Below are positions 18,385-27,129 of a stretch of 64,000 nt of DNA, one piece after another. Every line of letters begins with the position of its first letter. Position 1 is the stretch's first letter. The DNA comes from Streptomyces coacervatus (GTDB taxonomy: Bacteria; Actinomycetota; Actinomycetes; Streptomycetales; Streptomycetaceae), in NCBI RefSeq assembly GCF_029223485.1, contig NZ_JARHTP010000026.1, positions 1 to 64,000 of the forward strand, given 5' to 3'. A program made the translations under genes and the position numbers. The notes beneath the pieces were generated by a model. The model was given only the letters and a program-made list of their open reading frames with translations. It made no database searches and was not told the DNA's origin.

Positions 18385-19224
18385 GTGTCTGACTCCCTCA
18401 ACGCCCCCGAAGCCCCACACCCCGGCGAGCACATCCCCGGTGTGTCCGTCCGGCACACCCGCGCCAAGGGTGAGCCCCGGTTCCCGGACGGGCCGAAGGC
18501 CGATCCCGCCGGGTCGCACTTCGAGCGGCGGATCCGGAGTTTTCAGCCGCGGCGGAGTCGGGTGACCGCCGGGCAGGCCGATGCGTTGCAGCGGCTGTGG
18601 CCCAAGTGGGGGCTGGACATCGACGGGCAGCGGGCCATCGACCTCGGCGAGCTGTTCGGGAACGGCAGCCGCGTCGTGCTGGAGATCGGGTTCGGGATGG
18701 GTGAGGCCACCGCGCAGATGGCCGCCGCGGACCCGGACACGAACATCCTCGCCGTGGACGTGCACACCCCGGGGCAGGGAAATCTGCTCAACCTCGCCGA
18801 CCAGAACGGGTTGTCCAACGTCCGGGTGGCCAACGGCGACGCGATCATCCTGCTGCGCGAGATGCTCGCCCCGGACTCGCTGGACGGGCTGCGCGTGTAC
18901 TTCCCCGACCCCTGGCCCAAGAAGCGGCACCACAAGCGGCGGCTGATCCAGCCGGAGTTCCTCGACCTCGCCGCGGCCCGCATCAGGCCCGGCGGCATCG
19001 TGCACTGCGCGACCGACTGGGAGCCGTACGCCGAACAGATGCTCGATGTGCTGACGGCGCACCCGGAGTTCGAGAACACAGAGACAGAGGGCGGTTTTGC
19101 GCCCCGTCCGGACTTCCGGCCGCTGACCCGTTTCGAGGGCCAGGGACTGGACAAAGGACATGTCGTGAACGACCTGCTCTTCCGTCGCGTACAGCACCAC
19201 AACCAGCTCCCCACCGGCGCCTGA
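18385..19224 (+). CDS. trmB: tRNA (guanosine(46)-N7)-methyltransferase
   Basis: 279 residues from GTG. SAM-binding motif I is VLEIGFGMGEATAQMAA (about residues 93-110), followed by the ILAVDVHTPG acidic loop and the TrmB signature VYFPDPWPKKRHHKRR with the catalytic/RNA-contacting DPWPK. It adds the N7-methyl group to G46 in the variable loop of tRNAs, stabilising tertiary structure. A charged N-terminal extension of about 75 residues is typical of actinobacterial forms. Single gene, followed by prsW 63 bases downstream on the same strand. Confidence 0.93.
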   Translation: MSDSLNAPEAPHPGEHIPGVSVRHTRAKGEPRFPDGPKADPAGSHFERRIRSFQPRRSRVTAGQADALQRLWPKWGLDIDGQRAIDLGELFGNGSRVVLEIGFGMGEATAQMAAADPDTNILAVDVHTPGQGNLLNLADQNGLSNVRVANGDAIILLREMLAPDSLDGLRVYFPDPWPKKRHHKRRLIQPEFLDLAAARIRPGGIVHCATDWEPYAEQMLDVLTAHPEFENTETEGGFAPRPDFRPLTRFEGQGLDKGHVVNDLLFRRVQHHNQLPTGA

Positions 19225-19287
19225 AGCCCCAGCGGGCAGTGCGACACACCGTCGCGGGCGGCGCCTTCGCTCGTTAGGGTCAATGCC

Positions 19288-20631
19288 GTGGCCACCTTTC
19301 CCCCGTACCCGACGCACCCGCCACACCCCGGCGGCACGGCCGGCGGTGCGCTCGGGCACGCTCACTGGTGGCAGCGCAGATCGGTGCGGTACGGCGCGCT
19401 CTGCACCCTGCTCGCGCTCTCGGGGCTCGTCATCCTGGCCCTGGTGCGCGAACAGACCGGCACCGAAGGGTTCCTGGTCGGGCTCGGGCTGGCGGTGCTG
19501 CCCGTGCCGCTTCTCATAGCCGCCTTCCGCTGGCTCGACCGCGTCGCCCCCGGCCCCTGGCGCAACCTGCTGTTCGGCTTCGCCTGGGGAGCCTGCGCGG
19601 CGGCCCTGATAGCGATCGTCGCCAACAGCTTCGCCACGAAGTGGATAGCGACGGCGACCGCCGACCCGTCCAGCGCGGACACCCTCGGCGCGACCGTCAT
19701 AGCGCCGATCGTCGAGGAGTCCGCAAAAGCGGCAGCCGTGCTACTCGTCTTCCTGTTCCGCAGACGGGACTTCACCGGGATCGTCGACGGGGTGGTGATA
19801 GCCGGGGTCACCGCCACCGGCTTCGCATTCACCGAGAACATCCTCTACCTGGGCACCGCCTTCGGCACCGACCAGCTCACCGGCGACCGCGGCATCGCCT
19901 CCGTCACCGCCGCGACGTTCTTCGTGCGCATCGTCATGTCCCCGTTCGCGCACCCCCTCTTCACCGTCCTGACCGGCATCGGCTTCGGCATCGCCGCGCT
20001 CTCCGCGGAACGCCAGCACCTGCGGCGGGTCCTCGTCCCGCTCTCCGGCCTGCTGCTCGCGATGAGCATGCACGCGATCTGGAACGGCTCCTCGACCTTC
20101 GGCGAGTACGGGTTCTTCGCCGTGTACGCCGTCTTCATGCTCCCCGCGTTCGCCCTGCTGACCTGGCTCGTCATCTGGACCCGCCAGCGCGAACTGCGCA
20201 CCGTGCGCGAGGAACTGCCCGCCTACGCCGTGGCCGGCTGGCTCACCCCCGCCGAGCCCTACGCCCTCGGCTCGATGCGGGCACGCCGGCTGGCCCGCGA
20301 ACACGCCGCCCACCACCTCGGCAAGCCTGCCGCACGGGCGGTCGCCCAGTACGAGGCGTACGCGACCTCCCTGGCCTTCCTGCGGCACCGGGGGCGCCGT
20401 GGCCGCGCCGGCGCCGACTTCGTCGTAAGGGAGCGGGAGTTGCTGCACGAGCTGTGGCGGCGCCGGGAGGTGGCGCGCCCGGCGCTGGACTACGCGGCGC
20501 GGGTCACGGCGCCGCCGGTACCGGTGGCGGCGCCGCCCTGGCCGGTGTACGGGGTGTACGGGAACCCGGCGATGCCGAATCCCGCGTACAACCCGATGCC
20601 TAACCCCGCGTACAACCCGTACCAGTCGTAG
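19288..20631 (+). CDS. prsW: PrsW-family intramembrane metalloprotease
   Basis: 447 residues from GTG. Eight or so membrane helices. The glutamyl protease signature is complete: EESAKAAAV, FAFTENILYLG, HPLFTVLTGIGFG and SMHAIWNGSS supply the Glu and His ligands. In Bacillus PrsW starts regulated destruction of an anti-sigma factor by site-1 cleavage. The C-terminal tail is cytoplasmic and rich in Pro-Ala-Tyr-Asn (repeats of NPAYNPMP). Its location about 10 kb from the membrane-anchored sigma factor at 7124 makes a protease-substrate link worth testing, but this is inference. Confidence 0.88.
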   Translation: MATFPPYPTHPPHPGGTAGGALGHAHWWQRRSVRYGALCTLLALSGLVILALVREQTGTEGFLVGLGLAVLPVPLLIAAFRWLDRVAPGPWRNLLFGFAWGACAAALIAIVANSFATKWIATATADPSSADTLGATVIAPIVEESAKAAAVLLVFLFRRRDFTGIVDGVVIAGVTATGFAFTENILYLGTAFGTDQLTGDRGIASVTAATFFVRIVMSPFAHPLFTVLTGIGFGIAALSAERQHLRRVLVPLSGLLLAMSMHAIWNGSSTFGEYGFFAVYAVFMLPAFALLTWLVIWTRQRELRTVREELPAYAVAGWLTPAEPYALGSMRARRLAREHAAHHLGKPAARAVAQYEAYATSLAFLRHRGRRGRAGADFVVRERELLHELWRRREVARPALDYAARVTAPPVPVAAPPWPVYGVYGNPAMPNPAYNPMPNPAYNPYQS

Positions 20632-20643
20632 GCCCTCAAGGGG

Positions 20644-21588
20644 TCAGGCCGACGCCTCCGTCAGGCGCGCGACCTCGGCGTCGGTGAGCGTCAGCTCCCC
20701 CACCGCCAGCAGCGCCGGCAGCTGCTCCACCGTCCGCGCGGACGCGATCGGGGCGGCGACCGTCGGCCGGCCCGCGAGCCAGGCCAGGGCGACGGTGGCG
20801 ACCGGGGCGTCGTGGGACCTGGCGATCTCGTCGAGGGCGGTGAGGACCCGCTGCCCCCGCTCGGACTCCAGATGCTTGGCGGCGCCGCCCGCGCGCGGGC
20901 TGTCGACCGTCGTACCGGGCCGGTACTTGCCGGTGAGGAAGCCGGAGGCGAGGGCGTAGTACGGGACGGCGGCCAGGCCGTAGCGGGCGGCCAGGTCCTG
21001 GAGCTCGCCCTCGTAGGTGTCGCGCGAGACCAGGTTGTAGTGGGGCTGCAGGGCCACGTACTTGGCCAGGCCCTCGCGGTCGGAGAACTCCAGGGACGCA
21101 CGGAGCCGGTCGGGCGAGATGTTGGACGCGGCGATGTGCCGCACCTTGCCCGCCTTCACCAGCTCGTCGAGCGCGCCGATGATCTCCTCGACCGGCACCT
21201 CGGGCTTGTCGAAGTGGGTGTAGTAGAGGTCGATGTGGTCGGTGTCGAGGCGGCGCAGGGAGGCGTCGGCGGCGGCCTTGATGTTGGCGGCGGAGAGGCC
21301 CGGGAAGTCGGGGTGCTGACTGACCTTCGTGGCGATCACGATGTCGTCGCGGTTGCCGCGCGCCTTGACCCACTTGCCGATGATCGTCTCGGACTCGCCG
21401 CCCTTGTTGCCGGGGACCCAGGCCGAGTAGCCGTCGGCGGTGTCGACGAAGTTGCCGCCGGCGGCCGCGTAGGCGTCGAGGACGGCGAAGGACGTGGCCT
21501 CGTCGGCGGTCCAGCCGAAGACGTTGCCGCCGAGGGAGAGCGGGAAGACCTCTAGGCCGGAGGAACCGAGCTTGCGAAGGGAAGTCAT
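20644..21588 (-). CDS. Aldo/keto reductase
   Basis: 314 residues, the usual length of an AKR TIM barrel. The catalytic Asp and Tyr are in FVDTADGYSAWVPGNK, Lys in IVIATKVSQHP, and His in YYTHFDKPEVP. NADPH-binding contacts are expected in the C-terminal PTVAAPIASARTVEQL region. It reduces aldehydes or ketones, or oxidises alcohols, with NADP(H); the natural substrate is unknown. It is convergent with prsW (stop codons 12 bases apart) and monocistronic. Confidence 0.9.
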   Translation of the reverse strand: MTSLRKLGSSGLEVFPLSLGGNVFGWTADEATSFAVLDAYAAAGGNFVDTADGYSAWVPGNKGGESETIIGKWVKARGNRDDIVIATKVSQHPDFPGLSAANIKAAADASLRRLDTDHIDLYYTHFDKPEVPVEEIIGALDELVKAGKVRHIAASNISPDRLRASLEFSDREGLAKYVALQPHYNLVSRDTYEGELQDLAARYGLAAVPYYALASGFLTGKYRPGTTVDSPRAGGAAKHLESERGQRVLTALDEIARSHDAPVATVALAWLAGRPTVAAPIASARTVEQLPALLAVGELTLTDAEVARLTEASA

Positions 21589-21662
21589 GTACTACGTCAA
21601 CGGGCGTGCCGGAGCACTCCATTCCGGCACGCCCGCAAAGATCACGTAAATGACGCAGGCTC

Positions 21663-22679
21663 TCAGGGGTTGAGGCCCTTGCTGCGCAGCCACGGCGCCG
21701 GGTCGATGCCGGTGGCCTGGCCGCCGGGGTGGACCTCCAGGTGCAGGTGCGGCCCGGTCACGTTGCCGGTGGCTCCGATGCGGCCGATGACGTCACCGGT
21801 GCTGACCTTCTGGCCGACGCTCACGCTGATCGACGACTGGTGGCAGAACCACAGCTCGGTGCCGTCGTCGAGAGTGAGGATCGTGCGGTAGCCGTACGCA
21901 CCCGCCCAGCCGGCCTCGGTGATCGTCCCGCTGTGGATGGCCTTGATGAGCGTGCCCGTGGGGGCGGCGAAGTCGAGGCCCGTGTGGTAGCCGGAGGACC
22001 ACATGGAGCCGGCCTGTCCGAAGGTGCCGGTGATCGTGTACGACACGACCGGCAGCTTGAACTGCTTGGCCAGCTCGGCGAGCTTCGCGGCCTCGGCCGC
22101 CTTCTTGACCGCCGCCTCCGCCTTCTGCTTCGCGGCGGCGGCCTTGGCAGCGGCCTCCTGCTCCGCCTTGGCGGCGGCGGTGTCGACCTGCTTGGCGAAG
22201 GCCGTCTCGGTGGCCGCCTGGCTCTTGCTGTCGATCTGGACCTGCTGCGACTCGGCCTGCGCCATGATGCGGTCGCGCAGCGCCTCACCGGCGCCCTTGG
22301 CGCCCTGAGCGGTGTTCTCGGAGGTCGTGGCGACATCGCTGAGCGCGGTCGGGGAGCCCTTCGGGGCGTCCGAGGAGCCGCCGAACACCGAGGGCAGATC
22401 GGGCATGGAGATCGACACCGGCGGCTTGCCGGTGTTGGCGCTGGCCATGCCGCCCGCGCCGACGGCGGCTATGACACCGACGCCCAGGACCGTGGAGCTG
22501 CGGGCGAGTCCCCCGCCGCGCTGCTTGGCCACACGGTGCCGGCCGCGTATCGGGCGGAGGGAGTCCTCGGTGGGGTTCCACTCCTCCCACGGGCCCTCGT
22601 CGGTGCGGGGGCCGGCGAAGCCGAAGGGCTCGGTGCTCGGCACGAACGGGGCTGCCGGGGCAGGCGGGTTGGACGCCAC
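21663..22679 (-). CDS. M23-family cell wall endopeptidase, c-di-AMP riboswitch controlled
   Basis: 338 residues from GTG with AAGGAG upstream. A cytoplasmic N-terminus and one membrane span (about 55-75, STVLGVGVIAAVGAGGMA), then an Ala/Lys/Glu-rich coiled coil (about 110-205), and a C-terminal LytM/M23 domain with zinc ligands in YHTGLDFA (His, Asp) and HLHLEVHPG. It likely cuts peptidoglycan cross-links or stem peptides outside the cell during growth or germination. The c-di-AMP riboswitch in its leader ties expression to the second messenger, as known for Streptomyces resuscitation and wall hydrolase genes. Confidence 0.9.
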   Translation of the reverse strand: MASNPPAPAAPFVPSTEPFGFAGPRTDEGPWEEWNPTEDSLRPIRGRHRVAKQRGGGLARSSTVLGVGVIAAVGAGGMASANTGKPPVSISMPDLPSVFGGSSDAPKGSPTALSDVATTSENTAQGAKGAGEALRDRIMAQAESQQVQIDSKSQAATETAFAKQVDTAAAKAEQEAAAKAAAAKQKAEAAVKKAAEAAKLAELAKQFKLPVVSYTITGTFGQAGSMWSSGYHTGLDFAAPTGTLIKAIHSGTITEAGWAGAYGYRTILTLDDGTELWFCHQSSISVSVGQKVSTGDVIGRIGATGNVTGPHLHLEVHPGGQATGIDPAPWLRSKGLNP

Positions 22680-22704
22680 GTGGGCGTGCTCCTTTCCTTC
22701 CTTC

Positions 22705-22895
22705 TCGCCTACCGGGTTAGCTGACGGGTTCGGAGCAGGAAGGTCTCCTACGCGCGTATACCTGCCGTGGGTCCACGGCGGTATCAGCGCGATTCACCCC
22801 AGGGTGGTGGTTCCCCGGTTCCCTTGCGGGATTCGGCGCGTGCGCACGGAGCCGCCTCTTGTGACGGCTGGGACGACCGCGCTGCGTTATCGAAC
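22705..22895 (-). promoter_or_regulatory. c-di-AMP riboswitch (ydaO/yuaA type)
   Basis: On the minus strand, 5' to 3', the leader of the M23 peptidase holds the conserved elements of this class in order: CGCAAGGGAACCGGGGAACC (about 22814-22833), GGGGTGAATC (about 22791-22800), a GCCGTGG-ACC-CACGGC hairpin (about 22761-22777), GTAGGAGACCT (about 22741-22751), and GAACCCGTCAGCTAACCCGG (about 22714-22733). These riboswitches bind two c-di-AMP molecules and usually turn expression off. Boundaries are approximate; identity is confident by motif but was not scored with a covariance model. Confidence 0.9.
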
Positions 22896-23103
22896 GTTAA
22901 TAGACCCGGGGTGCCGATTCCAAGGTGTTCCCCTTGATCATTAACCTTTCTGGCCAGGACGTACGGGCCATGAACGGCGAAAATCGGGCGAGTTGACCCC
23001 GCCTCAGGATCCTCACAGGTATTGACGGTATGTCAGTTGTTATGCGGAGGGGGGTCGCCCGATCACACCTGGTCACATCCGGCCACAGCCACTCAGTGCC
23101 GTC

Positions 23104-24186
23104 TCAAGGCCGTCTTACGGCGAGCAGCGCCATGTCGTCCGTCGCGGCGTCCCCGGTGTACCTGCGCACCTCCTGCGCGAGGGCGGCGAGCAGCGCGGCG
23201 GGGTCGGGGAAGACCCGGCCGGCGAGCCGGTCCGCGGGCTCGAAGAACCGCCCGAGCTCGTCCCGCGCCTCGGACAGCCCGTCGGTGTACAGCAGCAGCG
23301 TGGTGCCGCTGCGGAACTCGGTCTCCTCCGCGCGGTCGGGCCAGCTCCCCAAATCGGCCATGCCGAGCGGCAGCGCGGGCTCGCGGGCGTGCAGGGTGCG
23401 CACGGCGCCGTCCGGGCACAGCAGCAGCGGAGGCGGGTGGCCGCGGGTGACCATCCGTACGATGCCGGAGCCGTGCGGGAGCTCCACGAGCACGGCGGTC
23501 GTGAACCCCTCGAACAGCTCGATCCCCGCCCGCCGCGCCGCCTCGCGCGCCAGCGCCCGGTCCAGCCGCTGCGCGACCGCCTCCAGCGTGGCCTCCTGCT
23601 CGGCGGCCTCGCGGAAGGCCCCGATGACGACGGCGACGGCGGCCACCGCCCCCATCCCCTTTCCGCGTACGTCGCCCACGACCAGCCGTACGCCGTGCGG
23701 GCTGTCCTGCACGGCATAGAGGTCGCCGCCGATGGATGCGTCCGCCTGCGCCGCCTCGTACCGTGCCGCGATGGCGAACCCTCCGATCCGCTCGGCGGGT
23801 TCGGGCAGCACGGCCCGCTGGGCGGCCTCGGCGATCTCGCGCTGCGAGGCGAGCTCCTCGCGGCCGCGGCGGACGAGGACGTTGATGAGGACGGCCAGGA
23901 CGGCGACCGTCAGCACGGTCGCGAGCTCGGTGATCCCGGCCACGCTGAAGGCGATGCCGAGCTGGATGTGGATGGCGAGGACGACGAGGACGGACCCGAG
24001 GCCGGTGAGAATCGTGCCGCGGCGCGAGTAGAGCGGGGCGGCGATCAGGGGCGCGGCGGTGAAGAGCGGGGCCGCGGTGAACTCCGACGGGGTGAGGTAG
24101 TCGTAGAACGCCCCGACCACGAGCAGCAGCGCCGGGAGCATGCGGACGACGGTGCGCGCGTACGAGATCGGCCCCTCCTGGTCCAC
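23104..24186 (-). CDS. Membrane-bound SpoIIE-type serine phosphatase
   Basis: 360 residues from GTG. Three to four membrane helices (about 10-110) lead through a coiled region to a PP2C/SpoIIE domain (about 135-360) with IGGDLYAV, VGDVRGKGM, LLLYTDGLSEARDE and the final DDMALLAV carrying the metal ligands. Such proteins dephosphorylate STAS-domain anti-anti-sigma factors and so activate alternative sigma factors. There is no sensory domain other than the membrane part. About 420 bases separate it from the M23 gene. Its partner proteins are not in the window. Confidence 0.9.
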   Translation of the reverse strand: MDQEGPISYARTVVRMLPALLLVVGAFYDYLTPSEFTAAPLFTAAPLIAAPLYSRRGTILTGLGSVLVVLAIHIQLGIAFSVAGITELATVLTVAVLAVLINVLVRRGREELASQREIAEAAQRAVLPEPAERIGGFAIAARYEAAQADASIGGDLYAVQDSPHGVRLVVGDVRGKGMGAVAAVAVVIGAFREAAEQEATLEAVAQRLDRALAREAARRAGIELFEGFTTAVLVELPHGSGIVRMVTRGHPPPLLLCPDGAVRTLHAREPALPLGMADLGSWPDRAEETEFRSGTTLLLYTDGLSEARDELGRFFEPADRLAGRVFPDPAALLAALAQEVRRYTGDAATDDMALLAVRRP

Positions 24187-24273
24187 GGGTCCAGGTTTCC
24201 GGCACCCGGAGCCGGCGGCGAGCCGTGAAGTCCGATCGAGGGAAACGCTCGGGGCCGGAGTACGGGGAAAACA

Positions 24274-24312
24274 CTCAGGGCCGGAGTCCAGTGACTGGAC
24301 TCCGGCCCTGAG
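24274..24312 (-). terminator. Rho-independent terminator downstream of tRNA-fMet
   Basis: Two perfect 18-base arms (24274-24291 and 24295-24312) with a 3-base loop, followed on the minus strand by GTGTTTTCC. It is positioned just after the initiator tRNA 3' end. Confidence 0.85.
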
Positions 24313-24319
24313 CCTTGAG

Positions 24320-24393
24320 TAGCGGGGACAGGATTTGAACCTGCGACCTCTGGGTTATGAGCCCAGCGAGCTACCGAGCTGCTCCACCCCGCG
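24320..24393 (-). tRNA. tRNA-fMet (CAT), initiator
   Basis: 74 bases folding as a cloverleaf with anticodon CAT. Initiator features are visible: the first acceptor pair is mismatched (C1 against U72), and the anticodon stem has three consecutive G-C pairs (CTGGG/CCCAG). The 3' CCA is not encoded. The T loop GGTTCAAATCC is standard. Confidence 0.95.
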
Positions 24394-24493
24394 TCGTTGT
24401 GTAACCAGCATACGCCATCCGCGGGACCACCAGCACCAAGGTTTACGTCCGCCCCCGTTCACCTGTGTTTTCCGGGGTCCGTAAGGCCTCCCG

Positions 24494-25720
24494 TCACGCG
24501 GCCGGGTTGTCCGCGTGGGTGAGGGTCTCCCAGGAGACGAAGAGGTCGTCGGTGCCGGCCGGGCGCGTCTGCTGGACCAGCTTGTGGGCGGCCGGGACGG
24601 GGGTGCCGAGCCGGTTCTCCAGGTGGTTGAGGGCGACCTCCAGGTCGGGCCCCATGTTTCCGACGACCCTGCCGCCGCACAGCCACGACGGGGGCTTCTG
24701 GCCCATCTCGTAGCGGGCGTGGAAGTCGAGGGCCGCCTTCAGCCGGTCCTTGATGTCGTCGTACACGTCGACGCCCTGGTGCCAGGCGGTCTCGGCGATG
24801 TGCGCGGTCGCGGCGAGGGAGTAGCCGACATGCTTGAAGTTGCGGCAGGTCTCCTGCGCGATCCCGTCCTCGAACTTGGTCTCCTTGAACCAGTACGACT
24901 CCAGCTTCTTCACGGTGTTGGCGGTGGACCCGGCCGGGGTGAGCGGCACGTCGCCGTCCTTGCGCAGATAGAAGTAGTCGGGCACCAGACCGCGGAAGCG
25001 CGTGACGGCGGCGTCGAAGGCCTTGTGGTCGTCGGTGAAGACGGCGATCCCGATGGCGGCGTCGGTCATCGCGAGGTCCCAGTTGCCGTTGTAGTCGGGG
25101 AGGTTCCTGGTGACTTCGGGGAGGTAGACGGTGCGCAGCATGGTCGCGAACCGCCGCACGCGGTCGGCGGGCCAGCCGGCGCCCGGTGCGTACCGCACGA
25201 TCTCCCCGGCCCGCGCCCAGGTCGACCCGGCCCACGAGGACTGCAGCTGGGCGTCCTGCGCAGTGTGCCGCTTCAGCTTCGCCGACCAGCCGTCCATGAT
25301 CTCCCGGGCCTTGACGGCATGCTGGTGCTGACCGGTGACGCTGTACAGCAGGGCCTGCGTATAGGCGGCGATGGCGTCCTGCCGCTCCTCGAGACAGCCC
25401 TGCGCGCCCTTGCCGCCCCAGGGGCAGTTGACGGTCGCGTACGGCTGGGGCACGTACTTGTACGACCCGTACTTGCTGTCCCGCATGTCGAGGAACGCCT
25501 GCAGCCAGGGCTGCTTGCCCGCGATGACGTTCTTCCGTACGACGTCCAGCTGGGCCTTGCTGACGAGCACGCCGGGGTGTGTGAACGGTGTACCCGGGGG
25601 CAGCGCCCTCGCCATGGTGCGGGTGCCCGGGTCGGTGGTGCCGCAGGAGGCGACGAGCGCCGTCAGCAGCAGGGCGAGGAGGACTGACGCCGCACGTCTG
25701 GGGACTGACCTCACTGGCAC
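24494..25720 (-). CDS. Alginate-lyase-family lipoprotein
   Basis: 408 residues. Signal sequence with lipobox (LLTALVASCGT) gives a predicted lipoprotein anchored on the outer face of the membrane. The mature part resembles the alpha/alpha toroid alginate lyase family (PF05426-like), with HPGVLVSKAQLD near the start and YNGNWDLAMTDAAIGIAVF in the centre; NWD and later His/Tyr residues are typical active-site elements. It may cut uronate-containing polysaccharides by beta-elimination. Actual substrate unknown. It is alone between the tRNA-fMet and the riboflavin-type cluster. Confidence 0.82.
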   Translation of the reverse strand: MPVRSVPRRAASVLLALLLTALVASCGTTDPGTRTMARALPPGTPFTHPGVLVSKAQLDVVRKNVIAGKQPWLQAFLDMRDSKYGSYKYVPQPYATVNCPWGGKGAQGCLEERQDAIAAYTQALLYSVTGQHQHAVKAREIMDGWSAKLKRHTAQDAQLQSSWAGSTWARAGEIVRYAPGAGWPADRVRRFATMLRTVYLPEVTRNLPDYNGNWDLAMTDAAIGIAVFTDDHKAFDAAVTRFRGLVPDYFYLRKDGDVPLTPAGSTANTVKKLESYWFKETKFEDGIAQETCRNFKHVGYSLAATAHIAETAWHQGVDVYDDIKDRLKAALDFHARYEMGQKPPSWLCGGRVVGNMGPDLEVALNHLENRLGTPVPAAHKLVQQTRPAGTDDLFVSWETLTHADNPAA

Positions 25721-25859
25721 TACCTCCGCGATCGCCTCCGGCCGTTCACTGGAAGCGTGGCCCTTCGGGGATTACGCCGCAGGATCTGTTGGGCCGATTG
25801 GACGGTGGGCGGTGGTGTGGTGGGCGTCTGCTGGGGGCTGCCTTCTTTGGGACGGGTGC

Positions 25860-25905
25860 TTCGGCCCTTGAGGGGCCTCGTCCTCAAACGCCGGACGGGC
25901 TGAAA
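25860..25905. repeat. Dispersed palindromic intergenic repeat, copy 3 (partial)
   Basis: Carries only the final module: GGCCCTTGAGGGGCC hairpin, then CTCGTCCTCAAACGCCGGAC and GGGCTGAAAG. It sits after the RibD-like gene and before the alginate-lyase-like gene. The flank ATGCCGACCGGC is also found, inverted, next to copy 4. Confidence 0.65.
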
Positions 25906-25931
25906 GACAAATGCCGACCGGCAGTGAAAGG

Positions 25932-27062
25932 TCACCCCGCCAAGTGATCGTTCGGTGCCTTTGCCCGTTCCGCGTACTCCTCCAGTACGACCACCTCGAC
26001 CCCCTGCGCCGCCAGCAAGCCGCTCCCGTCCGCACCCGCCACGAACGTGTCCGGCTCCCGCCAGGCCGTGACCACCCGTCGTACGCCCGCGTCGAGGATC
26101 AGGCGTGCGCACGGCTTGGGGCGGGAGGCTCGGTGGGCGCAGGGTTCCAGGCTGCTGTAGACCGTCGCCGTCGCCAGCCTCGGGTCGGTCGGGGCGAGCT
26201 TGGCCAGGGCCGCCTCCTCGGCGTGGACGACCGGGTCGCCGCCCTCGCGCGAATGGCCGCGGGCGAGTTCCGTGCCGTCGGCGGCGACGATCACCGCGCC
26301 CACGCTGAAAGCGGTGCGGGAGGGCGGGCACCGGTCCGCGAGGTCGCAGGCCAGGGCCAGCCAGTGGTGGTCGGCGGCGGAGGGGAGCGGGCCGGTGCCG
26401 GGGGCCGTGGGCTCGTAGCGCATGAGGACCACGTCCTCGATCCGGCGGGTTTCGGTCAGACGCAGTCGGCCGCCCTGGTAGGCGCCGGGGCCGAAGAGGC
26501 GGGGGGCGTCCGGGTCGCCCACGAAGAGGGGGGCGAGGACGAGTTGGAGTTCGTCGGCGAGACCCTGCTGGAGCAGCTGCGTGTGGATTGTGCCGCCGCC
26601 CTCGACCATCAGGCGCCGCACACCGCGCACGTCGTGCAGGTGCTCCAGGAGGCGGCGCCAGTCGAGGTCGGGGCCGAGCGGGACGATGTCGGCGGCGAGG
26701 CCGAGGGTCCCTGCCCGTTCGGCGCCCTTGTCGGTCGTACAGACGAGTTTTTCGCCGCCCGTGTGCCAGAAGTTGGCGTCCGGGTCCAAGTCGCCGGAGC
26801 CGCTGACGGTGACCTTGAGCGGGTACTCCGGCTTCCCGGCCTGGGCCCGCGCGGCCCGGCGCTCGGGCGAGTTGACCAGCAGCCGCGGGTTGTCGGCGCG
26901 GATCGTGCCGGCGCCGATCAGGATCGCGTCGACGGAGGCGCGGACCTCGTCCACGCGGTCGAAGTCCGCCGGGCTGGAGAGCAGGAGGCGCTCGGGGCCG
27001 GTGTCGTCGAGGTAGCCGTCGAGGGAGACGGCGGCGGACAGCAGGACGTAGGGGTACGGCAT
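25932..27062 (-). CDS. RibD-like protein with reversed order: reductase then deaminase
   Basis: 376 residues. N-terminal half (1-215) is a RibD/DHFR-type reductase (LSAAVSLDGYLDD, ILIGAGTIRADNPRLL, LMVEGGGTIHTQLL). C-terminal half (about 235-376) is a cytidine-deaminase-fold domain with zinc ligands in VVHAEEAAL and SLEPCAHRASRPKPC. Canonical RibD is deaminase first, reductase second. Together the domains would deaminate and reduce the pyrimidine product of GTP cyclohydrolase II in riboflavin synthesis. Gene for that enzyme is 1.8 kb away, with a MarR regulator between and shared operators, suggesting a separately controlled flavin or flavin-like pathway. Confidence 0.83.
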   Translation of the reverse strand: MPYPYVLLSAAVSLDGYLDDTGPERLLLSSPADFDRVDEVRASVDAILIGAGTIRADNPRLLVNSPERRAARAQAGKPEYPLKVTVSGSGDLDPDANFWHTGGEKLVCTTDKGAERAGTLGLAADIVPLGPDLDWRRLLEHLHDVRGVRRLMVEGGGTIHTQLLQQGLADELQLVLAPLFVGDPDAPRLFGPGAYQGGRLRLTETRRIEDVVLMRYEPTAPGTGPLPSAADHHWLALACDLADRCPPSRTAFSVGAVIVAADGTELARGHSREGGDPVVHAEEAALAKLAPTDPRLATATVYSSLEPCAHRASRPKPCARLILDAGVRRVVTAWREPDTFVAGADGSGLLAAQGVEVVVLEEYAERAKAPNDHLAG

Positions 27063-27096
27063 CGGACGCGTTCCCTCTCGGCGACGGGCGGGGCTT

Positions 27097-27112
27097 GGTT
27101 CAAGTTTGAAAC
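27097..27112. promoter_or_regulatory. MarR operator 1 (TTCAAGTTTGAA)
   Basis: A perfect inverted repeat TTCAA-GT-TTGAA at 27099-27110 lies in the 67-base divergent spacer between the RibD-like and MarR genes. It shares the half-site with the two palindromes before ribA. It overlaps where promoters for both genes must be. Confidence 0.65.
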
Positions 27113-27129
27113 AAACCTACACTGGGGGC

